Positions 44,813 to 57,252 of a stretch of 64,000 bases of DNA are shown one piece after another (the first letter of the stretch is position 1; each line of letters opens with the position of its first letter). A program made the position numbers and the translations under genes. This DNA comes from Voacanga thouarsii (taxonomy: Eukaryota > Streptophyta > Magnoliopsida > Gentianales > Apocynaceae), in the NCBI GenBank assembly GCA_026120185.1, contig JANUWF010001625.1:434001-498000 (forward strand). Direction: 5' to 3'. The notes beneath the pieces were generated by a model that had not been told where the DNA came from, ran no database searches, and saw only the letters and a program-made list of their open reading frames with translations.

Positions 44813-47096
44813 CCATATGCGCCTACCCCTATGACGTCGAAGTGTCTTATGAACACCTTCTTAGTCAAAGGCTTTGAAAATACGTCCGTCAGATTATTTG
44901 CTGAGGAAATCTGATCTACCATGATCTCCCATCTCTGGATGAACTCTCGGATTAAGTGATACTTCCTCTCAATATGTTTTCTCTTCCAATGTTTCCTCGG
45001 TTCTTTGCATTGTAACACAATTCCACAATTGTCATAATACATAGTAATGGGTTTGTCCACCTGTGGCCAGCTCCTAGTTCTGTGAAGAACATTCGAAGCT
45101 AAACTTCTTCTTTTGAATCTACTATATACTCATCTTCCATAGTGGAATTAGTAATATAAGATTGCTTAATGCTCCTTTATGAAATAGTCCCTCTAGACAA
45201 AATGAAAATCTATCCACTATTGGATTTTCATTCCTATTTTTTTTACTAGAAATCTGAGTAAGTGTAACTAGTAAGAATTAAATCATTTGCTCTGTAGGCA
45301 AGTATTTAATCTCTTATTTCCTTAAGGTACTTAAGTAAATGCTTTACTGCTTGGCAATAGTCTTTCTCACTTTTTGACTGATATCTGTTGACCATGCCTA
45401 TGGCAAAGTAGATATCTGGCCTTGTACAAACCATAGCATACATGAGACTTCACATTGCGGAAGCATAGGGAATCCTACTCATCCATTCATTTTCTTCTTG
45501 TGTCTTAGGACACTGTTTGGAAGATAAGGTCAATCTGTGGCTAAAGGGTATGATTACCTATTTACACTGATCCATGCTAAACTTAGCCAACAGCTTGTCA
45601 ATATAAGTAGACTAGGATAAGCCTAATATTCTATGCTTTCTATCTATAAGAAGCTTAATACAAAAAATGTAGCTAGCTTCTCCTATATCTTTCATTCTAA
45701 ATTAACTTGATAGCCAGACTTTTATACATGACAATGTCCCTACATCATTTCCAATTAGTGGAATATCATCTACAAAAAGTACCATAAAGGACACAGTGTT
45801 CCCATCTGACTTCCTATATACACATGGTTCATCTACATTTTTTATAATACCATAAAACTTTACAGTGTCATCAAAATGTATATTCCATACTTGTGATGAT
45901 TGCTTAAGTCCGTAAATGAACTTTTTAAAGCTTGCAGACCTTTTGTTCTTATCCTTTCGCAATAAAGCCTTCAAGTTGGGACATATAGATGTCTTAGCTA
46001 AGATATCTATTAAGAAATGCCATCTTTACATCCAATTCCTATATCTCATAGTCATAATAACATGCAATGGTCGAAAGAATGCGTATGGACTTAAGCATGG
46101 TAACAGGTGAAAAGGCATCCTCATAATTACGCCATTTATTCGAGTATAACTTTTTGTAACTAACCTTACTTTAAAGGTTTCTATCTTTCCATCCGCACAT
46201 CTCTTTCTCTTGTATACCCACTTGCACCTCATGGCTTTAATCCCTTCAGGTGTAGTGACACGATCCCAGACATGATTGAGATACACAAGCTCAATCTCAA
46301 CATCAATTTCAACTTGCCATTTGTACACATCAACATTAGCAATGGGCTCATCATATCTAGGGGGACCTTATTCCAGATGGTTGGAGACCACCTCAAAGGC
46401 CTCTCCAATCCATTTCATAATAACCTTAGATAACCTCCCACTACGACACAACTCAATTTATATAGGAATATCTGCATGTGTATCTTTTGGTTTCTCAACT
46501 GAGGTACTAGAACTTGAAGTGTCACTCAACTTCTCTTTCAATTCCACCTTACTCAAAACCTTAGTGGAAATACTATGTTCATCCTCCAAGTACCTAGCAT
46601 GAGCACTTATAAGAACTTTTTACTATTGGAAATGATAAAAGTATACACCCATTGTTCCTTTTAGATACCCTATGAAGTTTCACTGTTCTGATCTTGGGTC
46701 TAGTTTACTTTCTTTCGTAGGTACATAAGATGGACAATACCTTGAGATGATTCATACTGGGCTTACATCCTGTCCACATCACATATTGCGTCTTAGACAC
46801 TGACTTGGAAGGCACCAAGTTCAAAATATATGATGCTATTTCCAAAGAATATCCCCAAAAAGAAATAGGAAGAGTGGCATGCTCATTATACTTCTGACTA
46901 TTTCCATCAAAGTTCTAGTTCTTTTCTCAACTACTATATTTCGCAAGGGAGTCCCAAGGGTAGTTAGCTGAGATACTATGCCCTGATGTGCCAAGTAGTC
47001 ATTGAATTCACCAAGGAGATACTCTTCACCATGATTCGGTCTTAGTAGTTTAATTAATTTACCTATTTGATGCTCCACCTCTGATTCTTTGAATAC
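44808..47096 (-). pseudogene. Copia 2 pol remnant (integrase, RT, RNase H)
   Basis: Integrase end at 46836-47096: 'GKLIKLLRPNHGEEYLLGEF' (catalytic Asp of 'SDRGGEY' changed to Asn) and 'VVEKRTRTLMEIVRSIMS'. RT in pieces at 45702-46600: 'GIKAMRCKWVYKRKRCADGK', 'SFKKFIYGLKQSSQVWNIHF' and 'VDDIPLIGND' with both Asp kept. RNase H end at 44800-45060: 'KRKHIERKYHLIREFIQR' and 'NNLTDVFSKPLTKKVFIRHF'. Many stops and frame changes, more than in copia 1. The true end of the frame lies just before the D insertion site. Confidence 0.82.
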
Positions 47097-48975
47097 TAAC
47101 AGAAGCCATGCATGCAACACCGAAAACCAGAAAAACCACAAGTCACGACGCAGTAGAAGGCTAAAAAACACAAAACCTCTGCGATTTAACGCTTTCTGCG
47201 GTGCCAAAGTGGTTGATAAAAATACCAAGGCTCCTTCCTATCGACTGGAAGATGTCTCTGGACTATATCTGGAGATACATGTACTTCTCCGGGGCATGAA
47301 CGTGAAGCTCTTCACTTCTAAGAATATTCCACCACCTAATCTATGGTGGTAAACCAACTTAGGTGAGGAATGGCTTTTCTTAATCCTTTGCTATTGATTA
47401 GGAAAATTAGTAAGACAAAAGAGAGAATAGAAGGACAAATGAGAGAGAGAAGAGCTTGGCAGAGAAAAGTTCTGTGTTATTCGTGTGTCTACGGTGAAGA
47501 AAAAGAACATACGACTATTCACAATATCAAATCACCAAAACACCGGGGTTTTGATATTTCAAAACTCCCGAAGGCTATCAGAAGAGGTTTGGGTAAGCAT
47601 TAACTCATCTGTTTCGTCAATAAAAATTAACGCTTTAGAACAGGATACTAGGCCAAAAGTAACATATTATTTTCCTTTGGCCCAATGAGCCTAAAAATAA
47701 TAATTATTAATTATTTATTTTCTGGGCCTATTAAGATAAACTAATAAATAATTAATGAGCCTAAATGAACTAAAATAATTATTTAAACATTTTTTTAACT
47801 AGTTTAGGCCTAGGTTAATTTTTTTAATAATTTAATTTGGGCTTAGGCCCTAAATAATTAATTAACTAATTAAACTAAATAATAAAATTAATATCTCCCA
47901 TTTCTTTATTTTATTCTAGTCTAAAAAAAGTAAATTAGAATTCCAAAATAAAATAAAATCCTTCTTATTGTGACTATTTCCTTGACAAAAAATAATTAGG
48001 ACTTACGGGCTATTTCGAGAACAAAAAAAATACACATCGCCATGGCTACTGAAATGACCAAAATACCTTTATTATATGAATATCTATATTTTGCATTTTA
48101 AATATTTCCTTATATCACCATAAGGAACTATTTACCCTGAGAACAATGCTGCGTTAACTATGTCTTCGACCTACAGGTGAAATGACTAAAATACCCCTAC
48201 ATATCACTGTGCATTTAGAGATGAAAGAGTGTACTAATACCTCTCTAAAACATATCTACCATCCTCAAGATTCTAATCCAATGATCGATGACTTTTTCGA
48301 ATATTTCCACTTTCCATCGAGCTACCCTAAAGCTAATATCCAAGTCATGTTCCCCAGAGCCCTAGATAACTAGATCATTCGGACAACCATAATGGGCGAT
48401 ATAGTTTAGACATTATCTTGACCAAGTCTTTCATGACTAACTAGTCACATATACCTAACATACAAATATATTGGTCCTTCTAAAAAATCTCAACTTTGAG
48501 ATATCAAAGCATACACTTCCAGCTTCGTCAGACCACCAACTTATACTCATGCTGTGTTGTAGCAGTAGTAGTCTAGGTTTCGGTCACATAGTACTTTTAG
48601 AAACCCCTATTACAGGTCTAGTTCTACGTATTTGAAATCCACTTGTGTTATGAAATGAGTAGACTACTCATTCACTAAAGATAAGTCATTCCCTATTTAG
48701 AATTCATAACACAATAACCTTGCCATGATGAGATTCCTATTCTCATCATTCGATTAAGAATAGTAGTTATGTGTTAAGTATCCCATGGTCCATACTTTAC
48801 TATGAAAGACCTCCATTCACACGAACCATTTGCTTAAACACAATGGGTCTTTCCTAATGTAAATCATGCACAAATATAAAAAAGATTTCACAAACAGTTT
48901 CTGAGAAAAATACTTCTATTAATACCCATCAAAATTATATCAAAACCCTAGTCTAAGAGGATATACATTCCACCA
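47097..48975 (-). repeat. Copia LTR 3 (nearly complete)
   Basis: On the minus strand it starts TGGTGGAATGTATATCC at 48975 and aligns through to the block near 47100, close to the copia 1 LTR (58858-60872). It looks more like the copia 1 LTR than the copia 2 3' LTR, so it is either a solo LTR or the end of another insertion, rather than clearly the 5' LTR of copia 2. The last ~20 bases at the left are missing or changed. The frame at 47370-47688 is not a gene. Confidence 0.75.
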
Positions 48976-49622
48976 ATCTTAATGGACATTACTAAGAAGA
49001 GAATAGAATTTATTCTTAGAGTCTAATTAGAATTAATTAATTAGCCTTGGGTATTTAATAAAGTGCAAAAAAAAAAATTTAAGAAAGAGGATTGGGCCAG
49101 TCCTGAACTAATTTATGAGGACAACACCAAACCCATTAGGGCTTAGTGTTTTCAGCCATTAAGGCTTCATCAAGCCCTAAGGCTTGCCGAAATTTGGAGG
49201 TGCAAGAGACGGAAAAAAATAATAACGTTGTTGTTTGAGGTTTTTCCCTTCTCCAAGTGTGTCGTCTCTTCTGCTTGTTCTCGTCATTCTCTTCTTTCTC
49301 TGTAAGAGATATTTTAATTATCTAATGAAGGAGCTTTCACTAAGCTAATCCAAGAATAAGGTAGAGTCATACTCTGGAAGACGAAGAGAGGAAGCTTGGA
49401 GATGCTTGATGCGTAGGAGTAGAAGATTAGCGATAATACTGGTCGAACTGTAGGCGTCTTCTCCTCCCCTTCCATCACAAGTTCCAATGCAACCTGATCC
49501 TTCATTGATTAATCTACGACCAATAAAGAAAAGTACGTACTCTCTCCAGGATGTGGCTCGAAAAAATGAAAAATTATTCGCTGCTTTTTCTTTGATGTTT
49601 TCCGTTTTGATCCTTCAGATTC
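48976..49622 (+). repeat. Copia LTR fragment (plus strand)
   Basis: Matches 35515-36147, for example AATTAGAATTAATTAATTAG, 'ATTAGGGCTT' and 'CTCTCTCCAGGATGTGGCT'. Both ends are missing. It could be the 3' LTR of the plus-strand copia element whose 5' LTR is split at 12194/35367. Confidence 0.65.
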
Positions 49623-50475
49623 GTGGATGTCGTTGTAGTAATCATTTGTTGTATGTAAGAACCCTTAGTATAAATAATACTTCTAGTGCTTTGTATACTA
49701 TTGTTTTATCGTGAATATATATTATGCATTGATGAGAGTATATTAATTTGTATATTTTGATTTATTGTACCCTTAGTGAAAATTTTGGGATATAAATTTA
49801 TTTTGTGGCTTTGTTGTATTAGTATTAGTATAATTCATGGTACTAATATCTATTTTGGTATTATTTATATTAGTTTATTTTATGGCTTATTAACAATATT
49901 CATATACATATATAAGTATATGATGGTTTGTGTTGTTATTAGTATCGATTCTAATGAATTTTCGTAAAAAAATCCAAATATCCATTTTATCTATAATTGC
50001 CTTTAAATTATTTTCTTTATCTATACTTTGTAAACATTGTTGTTATTACTCTAACTTCAGCCTTCGTATACTATTCTATTTTTCTTTGTTTTTGCATGAT
50101 GGAAGATTTTCTTGTACGATTCATAGAGCTTCAAGATGCTTGGGGAGTATTATTTTACCATCTCATCTCTTTTATTTCTTCCAGTCCCACTGAAAATATG
50201 TATATTATTTATTTTGTGCCCAATGAGAGCATTATCTTGCTTAAATATGGGGGTATGAGAGATTGAATAATATTTTCTTTACAAATTTGTATTATTTATT
50301 TTTGTAATTTTCTTATTTTTGGGCAAAATTACTTCTTCTTCTTTTTTTTTTTTTTTTGCATTTGGGCCAATTTTTTTTGCTTTGTTGGGGGTAATTTTCC
50401 AGACTTATTGGTATGTGTATTAATATGTGTTAGTTTGGTAGGGTTATTATTTATTTTTTTGCTTGAGAATACTAC
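49623..50475 (+). other. AT-rich stretch related to LTR-element 3' internals
   Basis: No gene recognised. 'CTTGGGGAGTATTATTTT' (50140) and 'GAGAGCATTATCTTGCTTAA' followed by ATATGGGGGTATGAGAG (50225-50260) recall the LTR-proximal internals of the B family (compare 15115-15230). It ends at the LTR edge at 50476; the ORFs here have no known domain. Poly(T) at 50341-50357. Confidence 0.4.
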
Positions 50476-52068
50476 TGATGCGTAAATTTTAGGTATATAA
50501 ATTCATCATTTTTAAATACATCCCTTAATCAAGTTTTTATTAAAATATTAATCCCAATATATACATGTGAGCAAGTATACTCATCGCAAGAATGTTATAG
50601 GAAATTAATGATTAACGTTCCTCAAATGAACAAGTACACACTAATCACTTTTTATTTAATGTTTAACTGACCCTAAATAAAGTAAGAAAAGAATAAAAAG
50701 AAAAATAAACAAATATATACAACTTAAGGATGTAAGTTTATGCAATTTAGACAATTATCCTAGAAAACATGACAATGAACCAATTAGAAATTCTCTCATT
50801 TAATTATAATCTTGGCATGATGAAGAAACGCACAGTAAATTTCAATCATTTATCAAGTCATGATTTTTTTTTAGGTAAATTCCACATCATTTGTCAATGA
50901 TTGGAATCCTATATTTTGATTCATATTAACAAAATTTTCAATCAAGATAGCAAAACCAATACATGCATAAACTCATCATTCATATCTTGATTCAATTGGA
51001 AGATTTGTCAATCAAGCCATCTAACCAAAACATGCATGAATCTCAAATCCTTAAAAAAAAATGAAATTAGTTAATAACCTTCGGTCAAGGTGAAATTAAC
51101 TTAACCTTTGATCACTTAATTTTAAAATCCTAACTTCATCATTCAAATCAATCAAGATTTAACATATACGAAATCAATGCAATGAAACTCTAACATCGTT
51201 GTGTCGAAGTCAATTAGAAGACCTCGCATTAATAACCGAGGAAATTAAGTAATCAAATACCAAAAATGACAAAGCATTGATAAAATAAGTAAATTAACGC
51301 AAAATCATGAATCCCAAAGTAATGTAAAATTATAATAAAAGCATTGAATAGATCATTGCTAAAAGAAAAGAAGATAAAGTGAAAAGAAAGCACTCATAGG
51401 TAAACCTCTTTCTTCTTCCTTGATTACTCCCTTGAACAATCTTCCCTAATGTCGGTGAACTCCACTTTGAATGGGAGAATTAGAATTTTTGCCCCTTTAA
51501 TTCACCATTCTATGTTGTATATCTCAGACCATTATTTTCTCTTGTGCTTTATAGGCCTCTTGGATGCCAATTTCGTGGTTGAGGAAGTCTTGACCGAGTA
51601 GGAGTAGGAAAAATACCAAAATCATTAGATAAGTCCTAATTCTGCATACATAATTTCGGCCTCCAGAGCATACCTAGCACCCGGTACCTTTGACCCACTA
51701 TGTTATTCCCTTGTTTTTGCTATGTTTTTTTGTTGTTTCTCCTTGATAGACAGATTGGACCCGGTGCCAAGTGCATTTGCCAGACCTAGCACTAGTTCTA
51801 TTCTAGAATTCCCTTGTCATTGGCTTAATTTCTTCTGCTAGAGCAAAATGGACCCAGCGCTTGGTCCATTGGCTGGTCCTGGCGCCAGGTACATTCTGGT
51901 TCTGTGCACTTTCTACTCTATGTTAACTTAAATCTGCACATATTTGCCAAAAACACATTTTACAAGCAAAATGTCAAATAAGAAAGAATATGCCTAGTTA
52001 TTACAACAAATATATTTTTAAACACCCTCAAATAACTAGGAAAACAATGGTGAATTTAACCCCTATCA
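50476..52068 (-). repeat. Family C 3' LTR
   Basis: On the minus strand starts TGATAGGGGTTAAATTC at 52068 and ends AAATTTACGCATCA at 50476, 1593 bp. Matches 57253-58837. Contains GGCGCCAGG-type blocks near 51690-51890. Confidence 0.85.
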
Positions 52069-53514
52069 CATACACCTACACTTGAACATTTGCTAGTCCT
52101 TAAGCAAAACATTTTAGTCTAAGAAAAATTATTAAGAAAACACAAGTTCTTTCTTATTCCAAAATTTCTTTACCATATCAAAAATTATGTTTTCCTTTCA
52201 AACTTTAGATACAACTCTTGTCATTCATATACTTTTTAAAATAATGCAAACATTGGACAAGACATCACAAAACTCTTGAAGTCAAATAAATTAAGTGCAT
52301 ACCTCAATTTAAGAAAATTATTTCACTCTTCAAGTAAAAATATAGATAATATAAATCACATAAGTTAAGCTATCTACCAACTCAAGCATTATAAATCTAA
52401 AAATTGCACAACATAAGTTATGATGTGAGGAAATCACTCCAATTTTTTCCCTCAAAAATTTTCAATCACTTAACGAATTGATTACCTCAAGTGCAATGAT
52501 TTCTCTTCACATACCGTATTGGCCCTCTTTACAATCATCACTCATAATTTTTTCTCACCAATTTTTTCTTTCTTTTTTTTTTCTTTTTCTTGCCTTTTTG
52601 CCATCGGGATAGCCTCGGGAGAGTGCATCGAATTCACTTGCTATTTCTCCCGATATTGACCCCCTTTTCAGCTAAAGGTCTTCAACAATCTTCAATAAGA
52701 GCATTTTTTTTTTCTCAATTCACTCCAACAATAGTGTTGTTTCCACTCCTTTTTTTTTTTTTCCAACTCAAATAAAAAAATTTTCAACATTCTCCACAAT
52801 CTTTCCTTTCAAAGATCTTTTTTCAACTCACATTTTTTTACATTATAACTCAAAGCTAGCAAAATTTAAACTCATAATTCAAGGGCTAGCCAATAAACTC
52901 TGCCTATATTCATCATATCTTCTATATTTCAACTAGATCAGTCAAATAACAATCAAACACCAATGTAGAAACTAGATTAATCAAAATTCTCAAGTCTTGA
53001 AAAATATCTTATCTAATAAAACAAATTTCATCAAACTCCACCTAGTGAATGACAAAACTAATATCCAAATAAGAAAAAGAATTGCAACCTTGCTTTTGAA
53101 AAAAAATTCACAAAAATTGATATGGAATTTTGATATGGAAAAGTAATTCTTCAACCTCATTCTCCCTCCCCCCCCCCCCCTCCCCCCGCACACACACACA
53201 CACTTAAAATGAACATTGTCCTCAATGGAAAAAAAATAAAAAATAAAAATATGAAGGGCTTGAGATTGAGGGGTAGAAAGGGACCAAAAATAATTAAAGG
53301 GGTAGAAAGTTTAAGCAATACTTCCCAAGTACAATAATGCTCCAATAGATATCGAAACTTGAGATAGAGAGAATGGCTTGTCCAAAAGGACTTTATTCAC
53401 ATAAAAAAAAAACACAAGTAAAAGCACAAGAAAAATAATAACAAAGTAAAAACATACCTAAATAAAAGAAAACAAACTAAAGAAAAAGACTAATAAAAAA
53501 AATTAGGCCCAAAA
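52069..53514 (-). other. Internal region (truncated) of the C/B composite
   Basis: Aligns with 54595-55990, for example the 'TTGCCTTTTTGCCATCGGGATAGCC' block at 52590 against 55110. The purine tract GTTCAAGTGTAGGTGTATG (minus) is next to the LTR. Contains the C/CA low-complexity run at 53160-53202. No gene. Confidence 0.72.
53160..53202. repeat. Poly(C) and CA-repeat low-complexity run
   Basis: A C-rich run with single T interruptions, followed by about seven CA units. Confidence 0.92.
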
Positions 53515-54594
53515 TCAAAGAATTAAATTAACTCAAAATCATAAATCCAAGAATAATATCTAAATACAAATTAAAGAATTAAAATCATCATTGTTCAAAA
53601 AAAAGAAAATAAAGGAAAGAAAGAAATACTCATAGAGAAGCCTTTCAATTTCCAATGAAAACTCCTCTAAGAATCAATGCTCATTGACTAATTTCTCTAG
53701 AGAAATTATTGGTGATGCACTCTAAAAAATATGTCTAAGTCCCTACATTGTGCACGCCTTTTTTCTAAGGTAATTGGCCTTTATTTATAGGCTTCAAAAG
53801 TTCCTAAAAGAATCCTAAGTAAAGATGAAGTAATGTCCTAAAAATCCAAAACCAATAAGGATTAGTAAAATTCTAAATAAAATTCCAAGTAATTCCACTG
53901 CCTTCAATTGTGAAATTGAGAATTGGAAATCAGTTTAGACTTTTAAGTTTGTCATATTCACTGAAGAACTTCTTGTTGAAATTTGAATTGAAATTGGCTT
54001 TTGATTGAGCCAACGAAATTGTCCAGCCGAAATCCCTTTTGCTGTTGCGTCAACTCAATTAAGCCAACTTCTTTTCTACCAAACCAATTTCCAATTGCTG
54101 CCTCATTGCGCAGCAATGAGCCACCGAATCCAATTTCTTTCTTGTTGCAATCGCCTCGCTGAGCTGCAACCGAGCTAATGAGCCACTGAAATTGCTGACT
54201 CCTTTTTCTTTGTTGTTGCTTTTGTCCTTTTGCTTTTTTTGGCCCACCAAAATTGTGTTTTGTTCTTCTTACTTTTGGTTCACCGTGAGCCACGTGTGAT
54301 TCTCCATTTTCCTCTCCAATTTCAATTGTTATGTTTTGTCTACTTTTTCTCCACAATCCCCTGTTCTCCAAGTATAGGACTAATGCCAGGTCCACTTTCT
54401 TGGCCTGGTGCTGGGTTTGTGTTGGAAATTTACACAATTAGCTCCAAATTTCAATTATATTTGCATAGAATTACAAAAAAAAAAATTATAAGTGAAATAT
54501 CAAATATGAGGGAATATGACTAGTTATTGTATTAAAAGTGTCTCAAATTAACCTCAAATAACTAGGAAAATAATGATGATTTTAACTCCTATCA
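53515..54594 (-). repeat. B-type LTR, 3' half missing
   Basis: Starts (minus) TGATAGGAGTTAAAATC at 54594 and includes a TATA region at 53781-53790. It breaks off at about 53515 inside the LTR and joins internal sequence. It matches the B LTRs better than the flanking C LTRs. The ORF at 53958-54437 lies wholly in the LTR and has no known domain. Confidence 0.75.
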
Positions 54595-57228
54595 ATACCC
54601 CCCAGACTTGAATCTTTACTTGTCCTCAAGTAAATACTTAAACAAAGTGCTCAAAACAATAACTTCTTTTCATATTCATCCATAACAAAGACAATTTATT
54701 TTGCAACTTTAGACAAAAGTTTGTCATTCATTCACCCTTTAAAAACCTTTGTAAACTTATGCATTAAATCAAATAATCCCAAGGCCATCAAAGTTAAGTT
54801 AAACAATCTTTTATTTAGTACAACAAAATTATTCCACTCCTCAAATGAAAACATAGATAACATAAATTATACAAGTCAAGTCATTTAACAAATTCAAGTG
54901 TTACAAACTCAATTTTACACTACTCAAGTTAGTGAAACAAGAAAAACACTCCACTATTCTTCTCTCTTTTTTTTTTTTCTATGACTTTAAGAATTGATAT
55001 CCTCAAGTGCATGGATTTTTCTTCACACACCGTATTAGCCCCGAATACAATCATCCTCATTTTTTTCCAGCAATTGTCTTTCAACAGATTTTTTTTTCTT
55101 TGCTCTTTCTTGCCTTTTTGTCTTTAGGATAGCCTCAAGAGAGTGCATCGAATACACTTTCTATTTCTTCCCATAATAACCCCCTTTTCAGCAAAAGGTA
55201 TTCAAAGATAAAAAACAATAGCATTTTATTTTTCATGTCAATTCTTCTCCATCTCATATTTTTTTCTCAACTCAAAAAGTTTTCTTTTTTCTAACATTCC
55301 TTATTCAAAACTCAAATTCAAGTAAAATTTAAATCCATAATACAAGAATTGGTCAGCAACTCTTCCCACATTTCATCATATCATCCACATTCAAACTCAA
55401 AGAATAAAATAAAACTTAAATACCAAATATAACCAAGGTTAACTTAAATTCTCAAGACTTAGCAAAAACCAACTTAATACACAAATTTAAATTTTATTAA
55501 ATTCCATCATAATGAATGACAAATCCATGTCTAAAGTAAAAAAAAAAAAAAAGGTCATAACTTCATTATAAACAAATAAACTCAATTTAGCTCCAAATCT
55601 TCAAACTTTCAAATTTGAAAAATGGTTGTCCAAATTTCAGGATTTTTCCAAAGTAACTCGACAACAAGGAAACATCAAGATAGTTTGATCAAAAATTGGA
55701 CCAAGAATATCACCAAACCACTCCTCTACACTTACACTGGACAATATCCTCATTAACAAAAAATAAACACAAGAAAGCATCTCCAATAGGACCAAAAATA
55801 ATAAAGGTGTATAAAGTTTAAGCAATGCTCCCCAAGTGTAGATTAGCTCCAAGATAAGAGATGGTCATCCTTCAAGATGTTGGAAGAATTATTGCTAGCA
55901 ACATAAGCCTACAAAAAGAAAAACAAACACATAAGTAAATGCCTAAAGAGTAATTGAAAGAAAACTAGATAAAAGCTTAATAAAAATCAAAGGAAAAGAA
56001 AAATAGAAAGTCAAAGCCTTTAAGTCCCCCTCGAAGTAGAGCCTTCAAACAGGCCTCCAGATTATGCAAAATGGATCACGAAATAGGTCCTCCTTGTCCC
56101 AATCAAACCCACTTTGCGATTGGTTCTATTTTTAGTGAAGAACTTTTCCAAACTTTTGATGCTCAAGAAAAAAAAAAAAAAAACAAGGAGAACATCCAAC
56201 AGAGATCTCAAAAGCACAATGTTAACCAACTTTAATCAACACAACAAAATTTCACAAGTAGGCCAAGATTTCCATAACTGCAAAATTTTCAGAAGACCGC
56301 ATGGATAACTTTGAGAAGCAATCACAGGACTCACAATCAATTCTATTCAGTTTTCTAGCACCAACTAAATTCAACAAAGAAATGTCCATGTCTAGTCAAT
56401 TTTTTCTCAAAAATATAGATACAAAATGCCAAGAAATTTAAGAGGAAAAAATCTAGAAATTTTTGCACCAATGTATTCCCCAAATGAAATAAACCACAAA
56501 GAAAGGAATTTGGGGGAGGGGGTCGGTGGTTCAAGAGAAAAAAAAAAGAGAAACAATCAAGAAAAGCAAAAGAAAAAAGAAAAAAAAAGGCAAAATTGGA
56601 AAAATTTAGGAAGAAAAGAAAAAGGGTAAGGGAACAAAAGAAAAAGGGAAAAGAGTAAATTATTATTTTTTTCGATGTGGGTACTGTTGGGCGGAGCTGG
56701 CCCGGCACCGGGGCCAGTTTCTGTCCAGCTCTGACAATTTTATTTATTTATTTTTTTTTTGTTGCTATTGGGTAGTGCTGGATTAGCGCTTGGGCCATTT
56801 TCTGGCTTGGCGCCAGGTCAGTTCTGGCCCCATTTTTTTTTTAAATAACTAAAAACTATCCTAATTGATTGCATGACCATGGTACATCTAAAACAAGAAT
56901 TCATAAATTAATATTAAAATAAAATTAAAAATTGAAAATAAATAAATAATAAAATAAATTCCATCTGTCTAAAATATCGTGTTAGTAAAAGTCCAAACCC
57001 AAAAATAAAAGGAATTAGTTTTGATTCAAAATTATAGGCGTAAAAATCATTAAACTAAAAATACAATTAGCACACACTTTTTACTTTAACATTAGGTTAG
57101 AAAAATTAAATAACTAAATATACAATATATATAAACATACAAAAACATGATTTAATTATTAACATGTATCTACCTATTTACATATTTAAATAGCTAAATC
57201 ATTGAAATCCTAGCTTTCATGATATTAT
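54595..57228 (-). other. Internal region of the C/B composite
   Basis: 54595-56700 parallels the B internals in reverse (purine tract, 'GGACAATATCC' block near 55740, purine-rich block 56480-56650). 56830-57228 resembles the leader of element A next to the primer site. No gene. Confidence 0.72.
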
Positions 57229-57246
57229 TCCCTGCCAATGGCGCTA
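57229..57246 (-). other. Primer binding site, tRNA-Asp type
   Basis: Minus strand TAGCGCCATTGGCAGGGA, matching TGGCGCCGTTGCCGGGGA at all but four positions, next to the LTR end. Confidence 0.8.
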
Positions 57247-57252
57247 AAAACT

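Larger units (their letters stand above)
37425..47096 (-). mobile_element. Copia 2: decayed Ty1-copia element
   Basis: Minus-strand order: integrase fragment (46836-47096), RT (45700-46600), RNase H (44808-45300), [family D insertion 39295-44807], polypurine tract (39262-39276), 3' LTR (37425-39261). Gag, protease and the 5' part of integrase are missing at the right, where another copia LTR begins. The closest match in the window is copia 1 (58838-64000), to which it aligns block by block. The left LTR end is approximate. Confidence 0.8.

Noticed and set aside
37425..48975. Copia 2 as a complete element with 47097-48975 as its 5' LTR
   Set aside because: The two LTRs look too different from each other, and the right one resembles copia 1; no target duplication was found at the outer ends.
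49730..50266. Overlapping ORFs of 63-89 codons rich in Ile/Tyr/Phe
   Set aside because: AT-rich composition, no domain, no start context; taken as non-coding.
53958..54437. 159-codon minus-strand ORF
   Set aside because: Lies wholly within a B-type LTR, overlaps the CTCAATTGAG-type repeats and has no recognisable domain.
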